A stretch of DNA of 64,000 bases from Algoriphagus sp. A40 (GCF_002002735.1 NZ_MUNY01000072.1:62001-126000); one strand, 5' to 3'; shown: positions 1 to 9,498, counted from the stretch's first letter. Notes: generated by a model from the letters alone, not told the origin. Numbers and translations are program-made.

Positions 1-910
1 AGGCCAAGCCCAGAAATTCGCTCATCAGGGAAATTCCCGGACCCGAAGTAGCAGTAAAAGCCCTAGCTCCATTCCAATTAGCGCCGATTACCATGCCCAT
101 GGCGGCCAGCTCATCTTCTGCCTGAATGATCGCGAATTTGTTTTCACCATTTTCCTCTTTTCGATGGGTTTTGCAATAGTTTTCGAAGGCTTCGGCCACC
201 GAAGTGGAAGGGGTGATAGGATACCAGGCCATCACAGTGGCTCCGGCATAAACTGCTCCTATCCCGCAGGCTGTATTTCCATCCACCAGGATTTTGTCTT
301 TTAATAAATCCCTGCTCTCAAGGCTGAAGGGCAAGGGATATTCGAAGTGGCTTTCCACATAATCCATTCCCAAACTAAGGGCGTGGAAGTTGGCATCAAT
401 CAGAGCCTTTTTACCTTCAAACTGCTCGGAAATCAAATTTTTTATGACGGATTCGTCCATGCTCAGTAACCTGACCAAGGCTCCGACATAGATGATGTTT
501 TTCAAAAGTTGCCTCTTTCTGGGATCTTCAAAAGCATGAGTGGCCATCTCCATCATTGGAATACCGAGGTATTGAATGTCCTCTCGTTGATATTCAGGAT
601 TTAGGGTTTTGGTGCTGTCGTAGATAAAATATCCGCCCTCCTTCACACTCTGGACATCCTTGGCCATACTTTGTGGATTGACACTGATCATCAAGTCGAT
701 TCCTTCCCTACGACCCAAGTATCCTTTTTCGCTCACCCTGACCTCATACCATGTCGGCAATCCCTGAATATTAGAAGGGAAAATATTTTTTGGAGTTACA
801 GGGATTCCCATCCTGAATATGGTCTTGGCAAACAGGAAATTGGCACTTGCAGATCCTGTCCCGTTCACATTGGCAAACCGGACGATAAAATCATTGATTC
901 GATTCTTCAT
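1..910 (-). CDS. 2-oxoacid:acceptor oxidoreductase, alpha subunit (gamma-alpha fusion), C-terminus off window
   Basis: Only the first 303 residues are inside the window; the frame is open to base 1. The N-terminal part (about residues 10-185) looks like the gamma domain of pyruvate/2-oxoglutarate:ferredoxin oxidoreductases, starting with FANVNGTGSASANFLFA. From about residue 205 the alpha domain begins, with GIGAVYAGATVMAWYPITPS and then the EDELAAMGMVIGA and TATSGPG stretches typical of the pyrimidine-binding domain. The family oxidatively decarboxylates a 2-oxoacid with CoA and passes electrons to ferredoxin in the cytoplasm. The ATG at 908-910 overlaps the TGA of the upstream flavoprotein gene by four bases (ATGA), so the two are probably translationally coupled. 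A beta subunit should lie beyond the window edge. Pyruvate versus 2-oxoglutarate cannot be decided here. Confidence 0.85.
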   Translation of the reverse strand, partial: MKNRINDFIVRFANVNGTGSASANFLFAKTIFRMGIPVTPKNIFPSNIQGLPTWYEVRVSEKGYLGRREGIDLMISVNPQSMAKDVQSVKEGGYFIYDSTKTLNPEYQREDIQYLGIPMMEMATHAFEDPRKRQLLKNIIYVGALVRLLSMDESVIKNLISEQFEGKKALIDANFHALSLGMDYVESHFEYPLPFSLESRDLLKDKILVDGNTACGIGAVYAGATVMAWYPITPSTSVAEAFENYCKTHRKEENGENKFAIIQAEDELAAMGMVIGANWNGARAFTATSGPGISLMSEFLGLA

Positions 911-2712
911 TTTTTAAAAGAGGGAAGAGGGGCGGGAACCTGATAAGCTTTGGTGACACTGTAAAAGTACTTTTGCATGTCCCAGGCAGAGGTTGGGCAT
1001 CTTTCGGCACAAAGCCCGCAGTGCAGGCAAACGTCTTCGTCCTTGACCATGACCCGTCCGGTTTTTAGGATGTCTGAAACAAGTAGATCCTGCGTGGTGT
1101 TTTCGGCAGGAACCAATAAATTTTGCCTGAGCTGATCCTCCGACTCATTTGGTGTAAATGTGATACAGGAGGTCGGACACACATCCATACAGGCATCACA
1201 TTCTATGCATCGATCCTCAGAAAATACCGTCTGGACATCACAATTGAGACATCTTTGAGCTTCTTTAAAGGCAATAGGGACATCAAATCCCAATTCGACT
1301 TCCTTTTTTCGGTCTTTGAGCGTGATGGATTTTTTGGCTTGTGGTACCACAAAGCGGTGATCAGCCGCTATCTGACTGTCGTAGCTCCATTCGTGGATTC
1401 CCATCTTTTGGCTGACCAGATTCGTGTAGGGTGAGGGCCTGTCATTAAGATCTTTCTCCTCGCAAAACAGATGGATGGATACAGCCGCCTGGTGTCCATG
1501 CGCCACTGCGGTGATGACATTTTCAGGCCCGAAAGCTGCATCTCCACCAAAAAACACATTTGGAAGTGTGGATTGGAATGTTTTCCGATCTACCACTGGC
1601 ATATCCCATTCATCAAACTCCAATCCTAAATCCCGCTCTATCCATGGAAAACTGTTTTGCTGCCCAATGGCAATCAAGACTTCATCCGCTTCAATAAACA
1701 CATCAGGCTCGTCTGTAGGAATGAGCTGTCTTTTTCCCTTTTCATCATACACCGCCCTAACCTTTTGAAATTTCATCCCGATGAGCTGATTCCCTTCAAC
1801 CTCAAAACTGAGGGGAACATGATTGTCAATAATCTGAATATCCTCATGTGCGGCATCCTCTTTTTCCCAAGGGGAAGCTTTCATTTCTGAGAAAGGACTC
1901 CTTACCACCACTTTAACTTCTTTGCCTCCCAACCTTCTGGCCGTCCTACAACAGTCCATGGCGGTATTTCCACCGCCAAGAACAATTACTTTTTTTGGAA
2001 TGGATTTCGTATGCTCAAAGGCTACACTGGCAAGCCATTCGATCCCAATGTGAATAAATGCCCCACCTTCTTTTCTGCCTGGCAGTTTGGGTAGATCCTT
2101 GCCCCTGGGAGCTCCAGTGCCTACAAATACAGCATCATATCCTTTGGAAATAACTTCCTTCAGGCTTTTTACATAGGTTAAAAATTGGGTGTGAATCCCC
2201 AAATCCAAAATGTAATTCACCTCTTCATTCAGAACTGTCTCGGGAAGCCTAAAAGAGGGAATCTGACTTCGCATCATCCCGCCACCGGCAATCTGCTCAT
2301 CGAAAAGATGTACTTCATAGCCCTGTGGTGCCAGATCCCGCGCGACCGTAAGGGAGGCTGGACCTCCTCCGATCAGGGCAATCCTTTTTCCATTTTGGGG
2401 AAAAGGTGCCTGCGGCATCAGACTTTTCACCTCGCCTTTTTGGTCTGCAGCCACTCTTTTGAGCCTACAAATGGCTACCGGTTCTTCTTCCACTCTTACC
2501 CTGCGACAGGCGGGCTCACAGGGCCGGTCACAAGTTCGGCCTAGGATTCCGGGAAAAACATTGGATTCCCAGTTGACCATATAGGCCTCGGTGTATTTTT
2601 CGGCTGCAATTAATCGGATGTATTCCGGAACAGGGGTATGGGCCGGACAGGCGTATTGGCAATCCACCACTTTGTGGTAGTATTCCGGATCCCGGGTATC
2701 GGTAGGCTTCAT
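907..2712 (-). CDS. GltD-like FAD/NAD(P) oxidoreductase with C-terminal 2x[4Fe-4S] ferredoxin domain
   Basis: The 601-residue protein has the layout of the glutamate synthase small-subunit family. An N-terminal cysteine-rich domain carries C18, C22, C61, C65 and C69. An FAD-binding GGGPAS follows at about residues 115-120, and a second dinucleotide site (VIVLGGGNTAMDCC) at about 243. Two ferredoxin motifs close the protein: CIECDACMDVCP at 502-513 and CLHCGLCAERCP at 562-573. It ends in ATGA overlap with a 2-oxoacid:ferredoxin oxidoreductase alpha subunit. The likely job is therefore electron transfer between NAD(P)H and the ferredoxin used by that enzyme, rather than glutamate synthesis; this is inferred from context. 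No glutamate synthase large subunit is nearby. The start at 2712 precedes the first conserved cysteine by 17 residues and fits the family. Confidence 0.85.
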   Translation of the reverse strand: MKPTDTRDPEYYHKVVDCQYACPAHTPVPEYIRLIAAEKYTEAYMVNWESNVFPGILGRTCDRPCEPACRRVRVEEEPVAICRLKRVAADQKGEVKSLMPQAPFPQNGKRIALIGGGPASLTVARDLAPQGYEVHLFDEQIAGGGMMRSQIPSFRLPETVLNEEVNYILDLGIHTQFLTYVKSLKEVISKGYDAVFVGTGAPRGKDLPKLPGRKEGGAFIHIGIEWLASVAFEHTKSIPKKVIVLGGGNTAMDCCRTARRLGGKEVKVVVRSPFSEMKASPWEKEDAAHEDIQIIDNHVPLSFEVEGNQLIGMKFQKVRAVYDEKGKRQLIPTDEPDVFIEADEVLIAIGQQNSFPWIERDLGLEFDEWDMPVVDRKTFQSTLPNVFFGGDAAFGPENVITAVAHGHQAAVSIHLFCEEKDLNDRPSPYTNLVSQKMGIHEWSYDSQIAADHRFVVPQAKKSITLKDRKKEVELGFDVPIAFKEAQRCLNCDVQTVFSEDRCIECDACMDVCPTSCITFTPNESEDQLRQNLLVPAENTTQDLLVSDILKTGRVMVKDEDVCLHCGLCAERCPTSAWDMQKYFYSVTKAYQVPAPLPSFKK

Positions 2713-3078
2713 GGTTATTTTGGGTTACTATAATCTTAAAAAACTCAAAATTTAATAAAGGCACTGAGTGATTAATATAAAAAATAATTCTGCAATTATG
2801 ACTACTGACGAATTTTTTGACAACAATTCAGCGCCCTTTTTCTAATTGAGGAATTGCCAAAAAATGGATGTAGCCCTATGATCCGGAATCCTATAATCTA
2901 TGGATAATCCAATCCTATCTATTAGGGTTCGACAGTATTCAAAAATGAGTTGAGGCTTTCTTGCCTTTGGGTCAGAAAGCCAAAGAATCAATTATTCTCT
3001 CCAGCTAAAACTGGACAAAAAACAAAACCCCGCTTTCAGATGAAGGCGGGGGAAGTTAAGTTTGAATGGAGGTAATTC
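2713..3078. other. 366-base AT-rich gap without a gene
   Basis: No convincing coding frame. It holds the terminator of the small gene on its right (3018-3051) and a perfect 8-bp inverted repeat, GGCTTTCT at 2954-2961 and AGAAAGCC at 2974-2981, of unknown role. The promoter of the flavoprotein gene (start 2712) should lie in its left part, but no clear TAnnTTTG element was found. Confidence 0.6.
3018..3051 (-). terminator. Intrinsic terminator of the small acidic protein gene
   Basis: A 10-bp stem (3028-3037 with 3042-3051, one G-T pair, loop AGAT) is followed on the minus strand by TTTTGTTTTTT. It lies about 27 bases past the stop of the gene at 3079-3366. Confidence 0.8.
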
Positions 3079-3366
3079 TTATTCGGTACGGGCAGGATCA
3101 ACGGCACCGGTTCGTGCTGGATCAACAAAATCTGTTCGAGCCGGATCTACAGAAAAAGAAGAGGAATCGCCTCCTCCACGGGTTTGACTTTCGGAGAGGT
3201 CATCCTCACTTTGATTTTCATCGTCACTAGACGAGTCATCCTGAGAATTGTCCTCGTCATCCGGATCCGGACCGGAAGCCAGGATCATGGCTGCTGCGAG
3301 AAATAATATCCTTGCAGGGCTATCTCTCTGAAGGGGAAATGAGTTGTTAGAATACATAAAATGCAA
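3079..3366 (-). CDS. Small acidic exported protein with C-terminal VDPART repeats
   Basis: This 95-residue protein was not recognised. Residues about 17-32 form a hydrophobic stretch (ARILFLAAAMILASG) that could be a signal peptide or anchor. It is followed by an Asp/Glu/Ser-rich stretch (about 33-62), three glycines, and at the C-terminus three near-copies of an eight-residue unit: VDPARTDF, VDPARTGA and VDPARTE. The unit is coded with different codons in each copy, which points to selection on the protein rather than a fresh DNA slip. The start could also be the second ATG (residue 4). A strong terminator follows the gene and it is divergent from the histidine kinase at 3474, so it looks like a real single-gene unit. 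The role is unknown; a secreted or periplasmic location is inferred only from the hydrophobic segment. Confidence 0.65.
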   Translation of the reverse strand: MHFMYSNNSFPLQRDSPARILFLAAAMILASGPDPDDEDNSQDDSSSDDENQSEDDLSESQTRGGGDSSSFSVDPARTDFVDPARTGAVDPARTE

Positions 3367-3473
3367 TTTATATATGCTAAATATAATTTTTTTGCATCCT
3401 AATCCAAATTATATTGCTCTATAATTAGGTCTGATTCACCCCTATTATAACGAAAAGTTATTTCTGTCAAGTC

Positions 3474-5651
3474 ATGCAAGATTATTTGAACTACCAGATG
3501 GGTCACAAACGAAATGTTTCATTTCTAGCGGCTTGCTTGTACCTCTTGACTTTTCTGACAGGGCATGCCCAATCTGTGGAAACCCTGCAGGCCGAATTGG
3601 AAAAGCTTTCAGCTGTGCCTGGATTCGCCTCTGACACGACCTATCTTAACAAAGCCAATGAACTTGGGTTCGTTTTCGCAGAGAGCAGTCCAGACAGTGC
3701 AGTTGTCTTCCTGGAAAAGCAACTGCAGCTTTGCCGGAAAGCCAATTATGAAAAAGGCGAAGCAGAAGCTTTAAAGATCTATGGGAATGCCCTTCAAAAC
3801 ATGGGTGACTTCAAAGGTTCCTTATCCTACTACAATGAGGCTCTTAAGATTGCTGAAGGCATTTCAGGTCAAAAATTGGTCCCAGGCATTTTGAACAATA
3901 TTGGCCTTGTCAACTACAACCTCGGGAAATATGCAGAAGCGTTAAACAATTTCTATGAGGCCATAAAGGGAGCGGATCAGACAAACGATGCCAATGTCAA
4001 AGCTGCCGCCCTCAACAATGTGGCCCTTATTTATTTTGAGCAGGATAAACTCGAGGAGGCAAAAGAAAAATATCGGGAAATGCTGGCCATTTACCAAGAG
4101 ATCGGCAATCAGGGCCGCATCATACTCGCCTACAACAACATCGGCGATGTGGAACTTAAGCAAAACAATCCATCTGAGGCTTTAAAAAACCTGAAAATCG
4201 CCCACCAATCGGCCATTGAATTGAACAGCCCGGAATTTGTGGAAATGACGTCCCGAACTTTGGCTGATATCTATTCGGCGCTAGACAGTGTATCCATAGC
4301 TGAGGATCTCTATCAACAATCTATCTCCATGTCCCGAGACAACGGATATGGAGTCCCTTATGCTCACTCCCTGATTGGATTGGCTAAATTGAATTATAAA
4401 AAAGGGGAATTAATTCAGGCTTCAGATCTCGCAAAAGAAGGACTGGCACAAGCAGAAAAAATGGCCCAGCCCATGCAGATGCGCAATGCCCATGAATTAC
4501 TTGCCAAGATTTTTGAAGACGAAGGAAATTACAAAGAAGCGCTCACCAGTTTCCAGCAGTTCAAATTTTACAACGATAGCATCAACACTTCACATTCCCA
4601 GCGCCTCACAGCAACCTTGGAATCGGAATATGAATTTTCGAAAAAAACACTGGAGTATGAAAAAGCCAGTCTCCGACAACGATGGATCATATTCTCAGCT
4701 TTTGCGGGACTAATTGCTTTCCTGATCATCCTTTTATTGGGATACCGAAACAAAAAACACCTCGACAAAGCTTATCATTCGCTACAGGAGAAAACACATG
4801 AAATCGCCTTCAAAAACGGTGAATTGGAAACAACCCTAAAACAGTTAAAATCCACACAATCCCAACTCATCCAATCCGAAAAGATGGCTTCGCTTGGAGA
4901 ATTGACCGCTGGAATCGCCCATGAAATCCAAAACCCGCTCAACTTCGTCACCAACTTTTCTGAACTCAGCACGGGTATGATTCAGGAAATCCGGGAGGAA
5001 AGAGTCAAAAATCCCACTGCCCAAGATCAACAGCTGATCGATGAAATCCTTTCGGATATTCAGGTAAACCTGGGGAAAATCCACCACCACGGAAAGCGGG
5101 CGGACGCCATAGTGAAAGGCATGCTGGAACACAGTAGATCAAGTACCGGAGAGAAAGTACCGACTGATATCCAACCTTTGATCAACGAATGCCTGCGTAT
5201 TTCTTCTCATGGCTTTCGTGTCAAGGACAATTCCTTTTCGGCAGAATTCACCACCGATATGGAGCCGGGTCTCCCTAAAATAATGCTAGTACCGCAGGAT
5301 ATCTCCCGAGTTTTACTCAATCTGTTTAACAATGCATTTTACGCATGTGCTAATCCGGATTTTAGAAAAGAAAATCCAAATTTAAAACCTCAGGTTAAAG
5401 TGACTGTCAGCCGGGTTGAAAAGGACTCAAACCCCTTTCTAAAGGTCACAATAACAGACAACGGATCCGGCATACCCAACTCGATCATTGACAAAATTTT
5501 CCAGCCTTTTTTCACGACCAAGCCCACCGGTGACGGCACTGGCTTGGGATTATCATTGAGCTATGACATAGTAAAAGCTCACGGAGGAGAATTAAAAGTC
5601 AATTCGGTGCCTGGAGAGTTTACCACTTTCACCATTTTTTTACCAGTTTAA
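3474..5651 (+). CDS. Sensor histidine kinase with exported TPR sensor domain
   Basis: The 725-residue protein has a signal peptide (hydrophobic core about 15-30, ending TGHAQS), then tetratricopeptide repeats from about 60 to 390, which should be periplasmic. One membrane segment follows (about 404-424), a coiled coil, a HisKA domain with the H-box around H483 (AHEIQNPLNF) and a HATPase domain: N-box near 614, DNGSGIP near 662, GTGLGLSL near 688. The family autophosphorylates the H-box histidine and passes phosphate to a response regulator; the receiver gene 19 bases downstream is the obvious partner. An ATG at 3501 gives a more compact signal peptide and may be the true start. The H-box region is almost the same as in three more kinases downstream, though this one has Q where they have K (AHEIKNPL). 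Confidence 0.9.
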   Translation: MQDYLNYQMGHKRNVSFLAACLYLLTFLTGHAQSVETLQAELEKLSAVPGFASDTTYLNKANELGFVFAESSPDSAVVFLEKQLQLCRKANYEKGEAEALKIYGNALQNMGDFKGSLSYYNEALKIAEGISGQKLVPGILNNIGLVNYNLGKYAEALNNFYEAIKGADQTNDANVKAAALNNVALIYFEQDKLEEAKEKYREMLAIYQEIGNQGRIILAYNNIGDVELKQNNPSEALKNLKIAHQSAIELNSPEFVEMTSRTLADIYSALDSVSIAEDLYQQSISMSRDNGYGVPYAHSLIGLAKLNYKKGELIQASDLAKEGLAQAEKMAQPMQMRNAHELLAKIFEDEGNYKEALTSFQQFKFYNDSINTSHSQRLTATLESEYEFSKKTLEYEKASLRQRWIIFSAFAGLIAFLIILLLGYRNKKHLDKAYHSLQEKTHEIAFKNGELETTLKQLKSTQSQLIQSEKMASLGELTAGIAHEIQNPLNFVTNFSELSTGMIQEIREERVKNPTAQDQQLIDEILSDIQVNLGKIHHHGKRADAIVKGMLEHSRSSTGEKVPTDIQPLINECLRISSHGFRVKDNSFSAEFTTDMEPGLPKIMLVPQDISRVLLNLFNNAFYACANPDFRKENPNLKPQVKVTVSRVEKDSNPFLKVTITDNGSGIPNSIIDKIFQPFFTTKPTGDGTGLGLSLSYDIVKAHGGELKVNSVPGEFTTFTIFLPV

Positions 5652-5670
5652 AAAACCTAACTTTTACCCT

Positions 5671-6048
5671 ATGAAAATCCTTGTTGTCGATGACGAACGA
5701 GATGTGGAAGATCTATTTCGTCAAAAATTCAGAAAAGAGATCCGAAATGAAGGACTTGAATTGCTTTTTGCTTATTCCGGAAAAGAGGCCCTGGAAATAC
5801 TTGAAAACAACAACCCTCCTCTAGTTGCCAGTGTTTTTTCCGACATCAATATGCCGGGAATGAGCGGCCTGGAAATGCTCGGCATCATCAAAAACCGTTT
5901 TCCCCAGCTCCAGGTCAGTATGATCTCTGCTTACGGTGATTCGGAAAACTACCAAAAAGCCATGAGCTACGGAGCGAAAGGATTTTTTACCAAACCAGTA
6001 GATTTTGAATCCCTTAGAAAAGAAATAGGTGAGATTTTGAGAAGTTAA
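5671..6048 (+). CDS. Receiver-only response regulator
   Basis: A 125-residue CheY-like receiver with no output domain. It begins MKILVVDDE, which gives the acidic pair. The phosphoacceptor is D58 in SDINMPGMSG, the conserved Ser/Thr lies in SMISAYGD, and the conserved Lys in FFTKPVDF. It sits 19 bases after the TPR histidine kinase and should be its phosphate acceptor. It is very similar to the receivers at 12754 and 14509; all share the ending FFTKPVDFE. With no effector domain it must act by protein contact or as a phosphate shuttle or sink. Which target it serves is not shown by the sequence. Confidence 0.9.
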   Translation: MKILVVDDERDVEDLFRQKFRKEIRNEGLELLFAYSGKEALEILENNNPPLVASVFSDINMPGMSGLEMLGIIKNRFPQLQVSMISAYGDSENYQKAMSYGAKGFFTKPVDFESLRKEIGEILRS

Positions 6049-6108
6049 TACCAAAAATTACCCCTCCTACTCCAGCCAAATTTACACCAAGCAAAGCCAC
6101 AGAGTAAT

Positions 6109-7473
6109 ATGATCCTGGTCAACCTGATCTCTCTTTTCCTTCTTTATTACCTAAAAAAAAGTGCCGGCCCCCAAGGGTTTCCTGAGAACCTCAACAGGTA
6201 TTTCAAATATGGGATGATTGCCGCTGCCATCCTGATTGCTTTGGGAATAGCAAAGGCACCCCCTGAGATCCTTTTTCAACTGCTTTCCTTTGTATTGGTT
6301 GGAGGAATTATTTACCTGATTCTAAATACCCCTGAGCTGGATTACCAAAAGACATTGGCCATCACTCCTTTGCCGATCATTGGGGTCCAGCTTTTGGAAT
6401 ACCTGATCAAAACCATCAGTCCGGCGGTCTTTGATATCCTTGAAAATTACCTCGATGCAGCCGGATTCTTTGCCCTAATCTGGGCGGTGACCATGTGGCT
6501 GAATCACCGAAAGCAAATGAAGGAAATTGAGATCGAGCGGATTATCTCAAAAGAACAGGAAAGACAACTCCGAAATACCGAAGAGCAAAAAAGTCAGCTG
6601 GAAGTCTTGGTGGCTGAGCGGACCTCAGAAATCCTAAAACAAAAGGAGGAACTTCAGGAAGCCCTCAACGATCTCCAATCCACCCAAGCACAACTTATTC
6701 AGCAAGAAAAACTTGCCTCCCTCGGCCAGCTAACGGCTGGTATCGCCCATGAAATTAAAAACCCGCTCAATTTTGTCAATAATTTCTCAGAGCTGAGTGT
6801 AGACTTTCTTGAGGAAATCGGGGAAGAAATGGCGAAAATTTCCGAAAGTCCGGAAAAGCAAAATATCCTCGACCTATTGGAAGATGTTAAATCAAATCTT
6901 GTGAAAATCAGGCATCACGGTTCTCGTGCTGACGGTATTGTACGGTCTATGCTGATGCATTCACGAGGTGGAACCGGTACCATGGATCCTACCGATCTTA
7001 ATTTGCTGATCAGGGAGTACTCCAACCTTGCATTCCATGGAATGCGCGCCAATCCCAATCCCATCAATGTGGACATTCAATTGGAACTTGCCGATAACTT
7101 GCCCCAGGTCAAGCTCAACGCCGAAGACTTTAGCCGGGTGATTCTGAACTTGGTCAAAAATGCCTTTGATGCCATGAGGGATAAAATTAATGCCCTCGGC
7201 AGTGACTATTCGGCCAAGGTAACGATCCGAACCAAAGATTTGGGAGATCAGATTCTGATTGAAGTGGAGGATAACGGCCCAGGTGTACCAGATGAGATTC
7301 GGGACAAACTGCTGATGCCATTTTTCACCACTAAAAAAGGAACCGAAGGAACCGGACTTGGGCTCAGCATCACCCACGACATCATCAAGTCCCACGAGGG
7401 AAAATTGGACATCGAATCAACGGTGGGTGAATTCACCAGGTTTCGAATTTTGTTGCCTAAAGCAAAACCTTGA
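6109..7473 (+). CDS. Sensor histidine kinase with multi-pass membrane sensor
   Basis: A 454-residue kinase. The first 130 residues contain about four hydrophobic segments with short loops and no signal peptide or extracytoplasmic domain. A charged coiled coil follows (about 135-195), then HisKA with H214 (AHEIKNPLNF) and HATPase: N-box near 343, EDNGPGVP near 387, GTGLGLSI near 414. The compact membrane region suggests sensing inside or at the membrane, which is an inference. Unlike the other three kinases here it is not followed directly by a receiver gene. The next gene, after 142 bases, is the cyclic-nucleotide-binding patatin. It lies 60 bases after the first receiver and may share that receiver or use the later ones. 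Confidence 0.88.
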   Translation: MILVNLISLFLLYYLKKSAGPQGFPENLNRYFKYGMIAAAILIALGIAKAPPEILFQLLSFVLVGGIIYLILNTPELDYQKTLAITPLPIIGVQLLEYLIKTISPAVFDILENYLDAAGFFALIWAVTMWLNHRKQMKEIEIERIISKEQERQLRNTEEQKSQLEVLVAERTSEILKQKEELQEALNDLQSTQAQLIQQEKLASLGQLTAGIAHEIKNPLNFVNNFSELSVDFLEEIGEEMAKISESPEKQNILDLLEDVKSNLVKIRHHGSRADGIVRSMLMHSRGGTGTMDPTDLNLLIREYSNLAFHGMRANPNPINVDIQLELADNLPQVKLNAEDFSRVILNLVKNAFDAMRDKINALGSDYSAKVTIRTKDLGDQILIEVEDNGPGVPDEIRDKLLMPFFTTKKGTEGTGLGLSITHDIIKSHEGKLDIESTVGEFTRFRILLPKAKP

Positions 7474-7527
7474 CCGGTTCAACGGCTATCTTCTTAAACT
7501 TAAAATCATCCTCTTGCAAAATGTTGG

Positions 7528-7558
7528 TTTGTTCGATTTTAATTAATTCCTATTTTAG
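7528..7558 (+). promoter_or_regulatory. Candidate Bacteroidetes-type promoter before the patatin gene
   Basis: TTTG at 7528-7531, a 19-base spacer, then TATTTTAG at 7551-7558, one base off the TAnnTTTG consensus. The 142-base gap before the GTG start is the largest within the signalling island, so an internal promoter here is plausible. Confidence 0.35.
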
Positions 7559-7615
7559 ACTAAACTCAATTTTTATATCAAGCAACTGTAATCCCAACTC
7601 TTAACTGCTCTGAAA

Positions 7616-9394
7616 GTGGATTCTCTTCAAAACAAGAATGAACATAACAAAAAAATTCTTCTCCGACTTTTTGGTAACCTCGAAGAGAACCTACTTACAG
7701 AAATTCTGGAAAATGGAAGGACTTCAGAACTAGAAACAGGAACTTTCCTTTTTCACCAAGGTGACCAGGATAATTCACTTTACATCGTGATCTCCGGCAG
7801 ATTCAGAGCCTTGGCAAAGCAAGAGAACGGCTCATTGCACGCCTTAGGTGATATTGGAGAAGGTGAGCCGATTGGGGAATTTGCGCTCTTTATGGCAGAG
7901 CCCCGATCCGCATCAGTAGTCGCCATCCGAAAATCAATCGTGTTGGAACTCAAAGAAACCCAGTACTTGGATATTGTCTCCAAACACCCGGAATTTTCCA
8001 GCAAACTCACCCGATTTGTTGTAAACAGACACCGCCGGAATGCGCTTCAACAACACCTGGAGACCTCAGCAAAAAACATTGCAGTCATCAATCTACAATC
8101 GAAAATTGATATCTCCGACTACACGGAAGCGGTCAAAAAAGAGTTTGAGTCTCTCGATGTAAGTATCCAAATACTGGACCATGACTCACATGCCAATCTG
8201 GAAACCCAGGTAATGTATGACACCTTGGAACAACACAAGGGGTTGAACTTTTTGGTTTGCAGCGATGCTGATATGAATTGGTCAAAACAATGCATCATCT
8301 ATGCGGATCTCGTGGTTTTGGCGACAGATTTTTATGGGAAAACTGAAATCTATGAGATTGAAAAGCACCTCGATCTGTATTCACAAAACATCCTCAACAA
8401 AAAAATCTACTTGCTCCTACTTCACCCCGAAAAAGCAAAATTTCCTGAAAGCACAAGGCGGTGGTTTGTTGACCGAAAAATTGACCTCCACATCCACTAT
8501 CGGAAAAATCACGGCCCAGACATTCGCCGTTTTGCGCGGATATTGGCCAACAAGGCAATCGGGCTGGTTTTAGGCGGAGGGGGTGCCAAAGGATTTGCAC
8601 ATTTAGGCGTGATCAAAGCTCTAGGCGAAGAAGGAGTAGATATTGACTTTTTAGGAGGCACAAGTGCAGGTGCACTTTATGGTCTTTCTGCTGCTTATTG
8701 TGATTTTGATAAGGAGAAAATCGACTTCTACAGCAAAGATTCCGCTCAAAGCAAACTGACAAAAAATGATTTAACTTTCCCCATCATCTCCATTATGTCA
8801 GGAAAAAAGATGAGCAACTACATCAAAAAAATAATGGGGAATACGCACTTGGAGGATTTTTGGGTAGGGAGTTATTGTGTATCGACTAATTATTCCAATG
8901 CAACTTCGCGGATTCATGACAAAGGCTTGGCTTGGAAACAGATCGAGGCAAGTATCGCCATTCCGGGCATTTACCCTCCGGTAGTGATCGACAATCAGCT
9001 TCATGTCGATGGCGGCGTGGTGGACAATCTACCCATCGAAACCATGTACAAGTATCCAGTCAGGCATATCATTGCTATTTCACTTACCCAACTGAAATCA
9101 CGTCCGGTAGAGTTTGATGAAACCCCAAGTTCAACCAGCATACTTTGGGACAAAATCACCGGAAAGAATAAGTACAGGCTCCCTGGGATAACTTCCATTC
9201 TGGTCAATTCGCTAACATTAAACAGCCGACAAAAGCAAGAAATGAGTAAGTCAGGTGTGGCGATTTACCTTGAAATGGAACTTAAGGGTATCGGCATGAT
9301 GGATGATACCAAATGGAAGCAAATAGTCCAAAAAGGTCACGATCAAATGAAAGAAGCCCTAGAAAACATTCCAAAAAACGAGCGATTTTGGTGA
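7616..9394 (+). CDS. Cyclic nucleotide-binding patatin-like phospholipase (NTE family)
   Basis: The 592-residue protein starts with a cNMP-binding domain (about 15-140) that keeps the phosphate-binding cassette IGEFALFMAEPRSASVVA, including the Glu and Arg that contact the cyclic phosphate. A middle region (about 150-310) is typical of bacterial neuropathy-target-esterase relatives. The patatin domain follows with the oxyanion-hole GGGGAKG, the nucleophile S350 in GTSAG and the dyad D465 in DGGVVDN. The family hydrolyses phospholipid acyl esters. The GTG start at 7616 is forced: there is no in-frame ATG until deep inside the cNMP domain. A receiver-adenylate cyclase lies in the same island, so cAMP made there could control this lipase. 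That link is an inference. Its surroundings of kinases and receivers support a signalling role. Confidence 0.9.
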   Translation: MDSLQNKNEHNKKILLRLFGNLEENLLTEILENGRTSELETGTFLFHQGDQDNSLYIVISGRFRALAKQENGSLHALGDIGEGEPIGEFALFMAEPRSASVVAIRKSIVLELKETQYLDIVSKHPEFSSKLTRFVVNRHRRNALQQHLETSAKNIAVINLQSKIDISDYTEAVKKEFESLDVSIQILDHDSHANLETQVMYDTLEQHKGLNFLVCSDADMNWSKQCIIYADLVVLATDFYGKTEIYEIEKHLDLYSQNILNKKIYLLLLHPEKAKFPESTRRWFVDRKIDLHIHYRKNHGPDIRRFARILANKAIGLVLGGGGAKGFAHLGVIKALGEEGVDIDFLGGTSAGALYGLSAAYCDFDKEKIDFYSKDSAQSKLTKNDLTFPIISIMSGKKMSNYIKKIMGNTHLEDFWVGSYCVSTNYSNATSRIHDKGLAWKQIEASIAIPGIYPPVVIDNQLHVDGGVVDNLPIETMYKYPVRHIIAISLTQLKSRPVEFDETPSSTSILWDKITGKNKYRLPGITSILVNSLTLNSRQKQEMSKSGVAIYLEMELKGIGMMDDTKWKQIVQKGHDQMKEALENIPKNERFW

Positions 9395-9498
9395 CCGATT
9401 GAAAAAATTCTTTGGCATGGATTAGAATTCATGATAAGTACCTATCAATCAAGAACTTTTTCCTATTTTCAAGAAATAGTCCAACCCATATTATTTTT

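Noticed and set aside
2954..2981. Inverted repeat GGCTTTCT/AGAAAGCC as a terminator
   Set aside because: The arms lie beyond a much better terminator (3018-3051) and no T-run follows on either strand.
9412..9498. Extended N-terminus for the propeller kinase
   Set aside because: The extra 29 residues precede a clean signal peptide starting at 9499 and would bury it.
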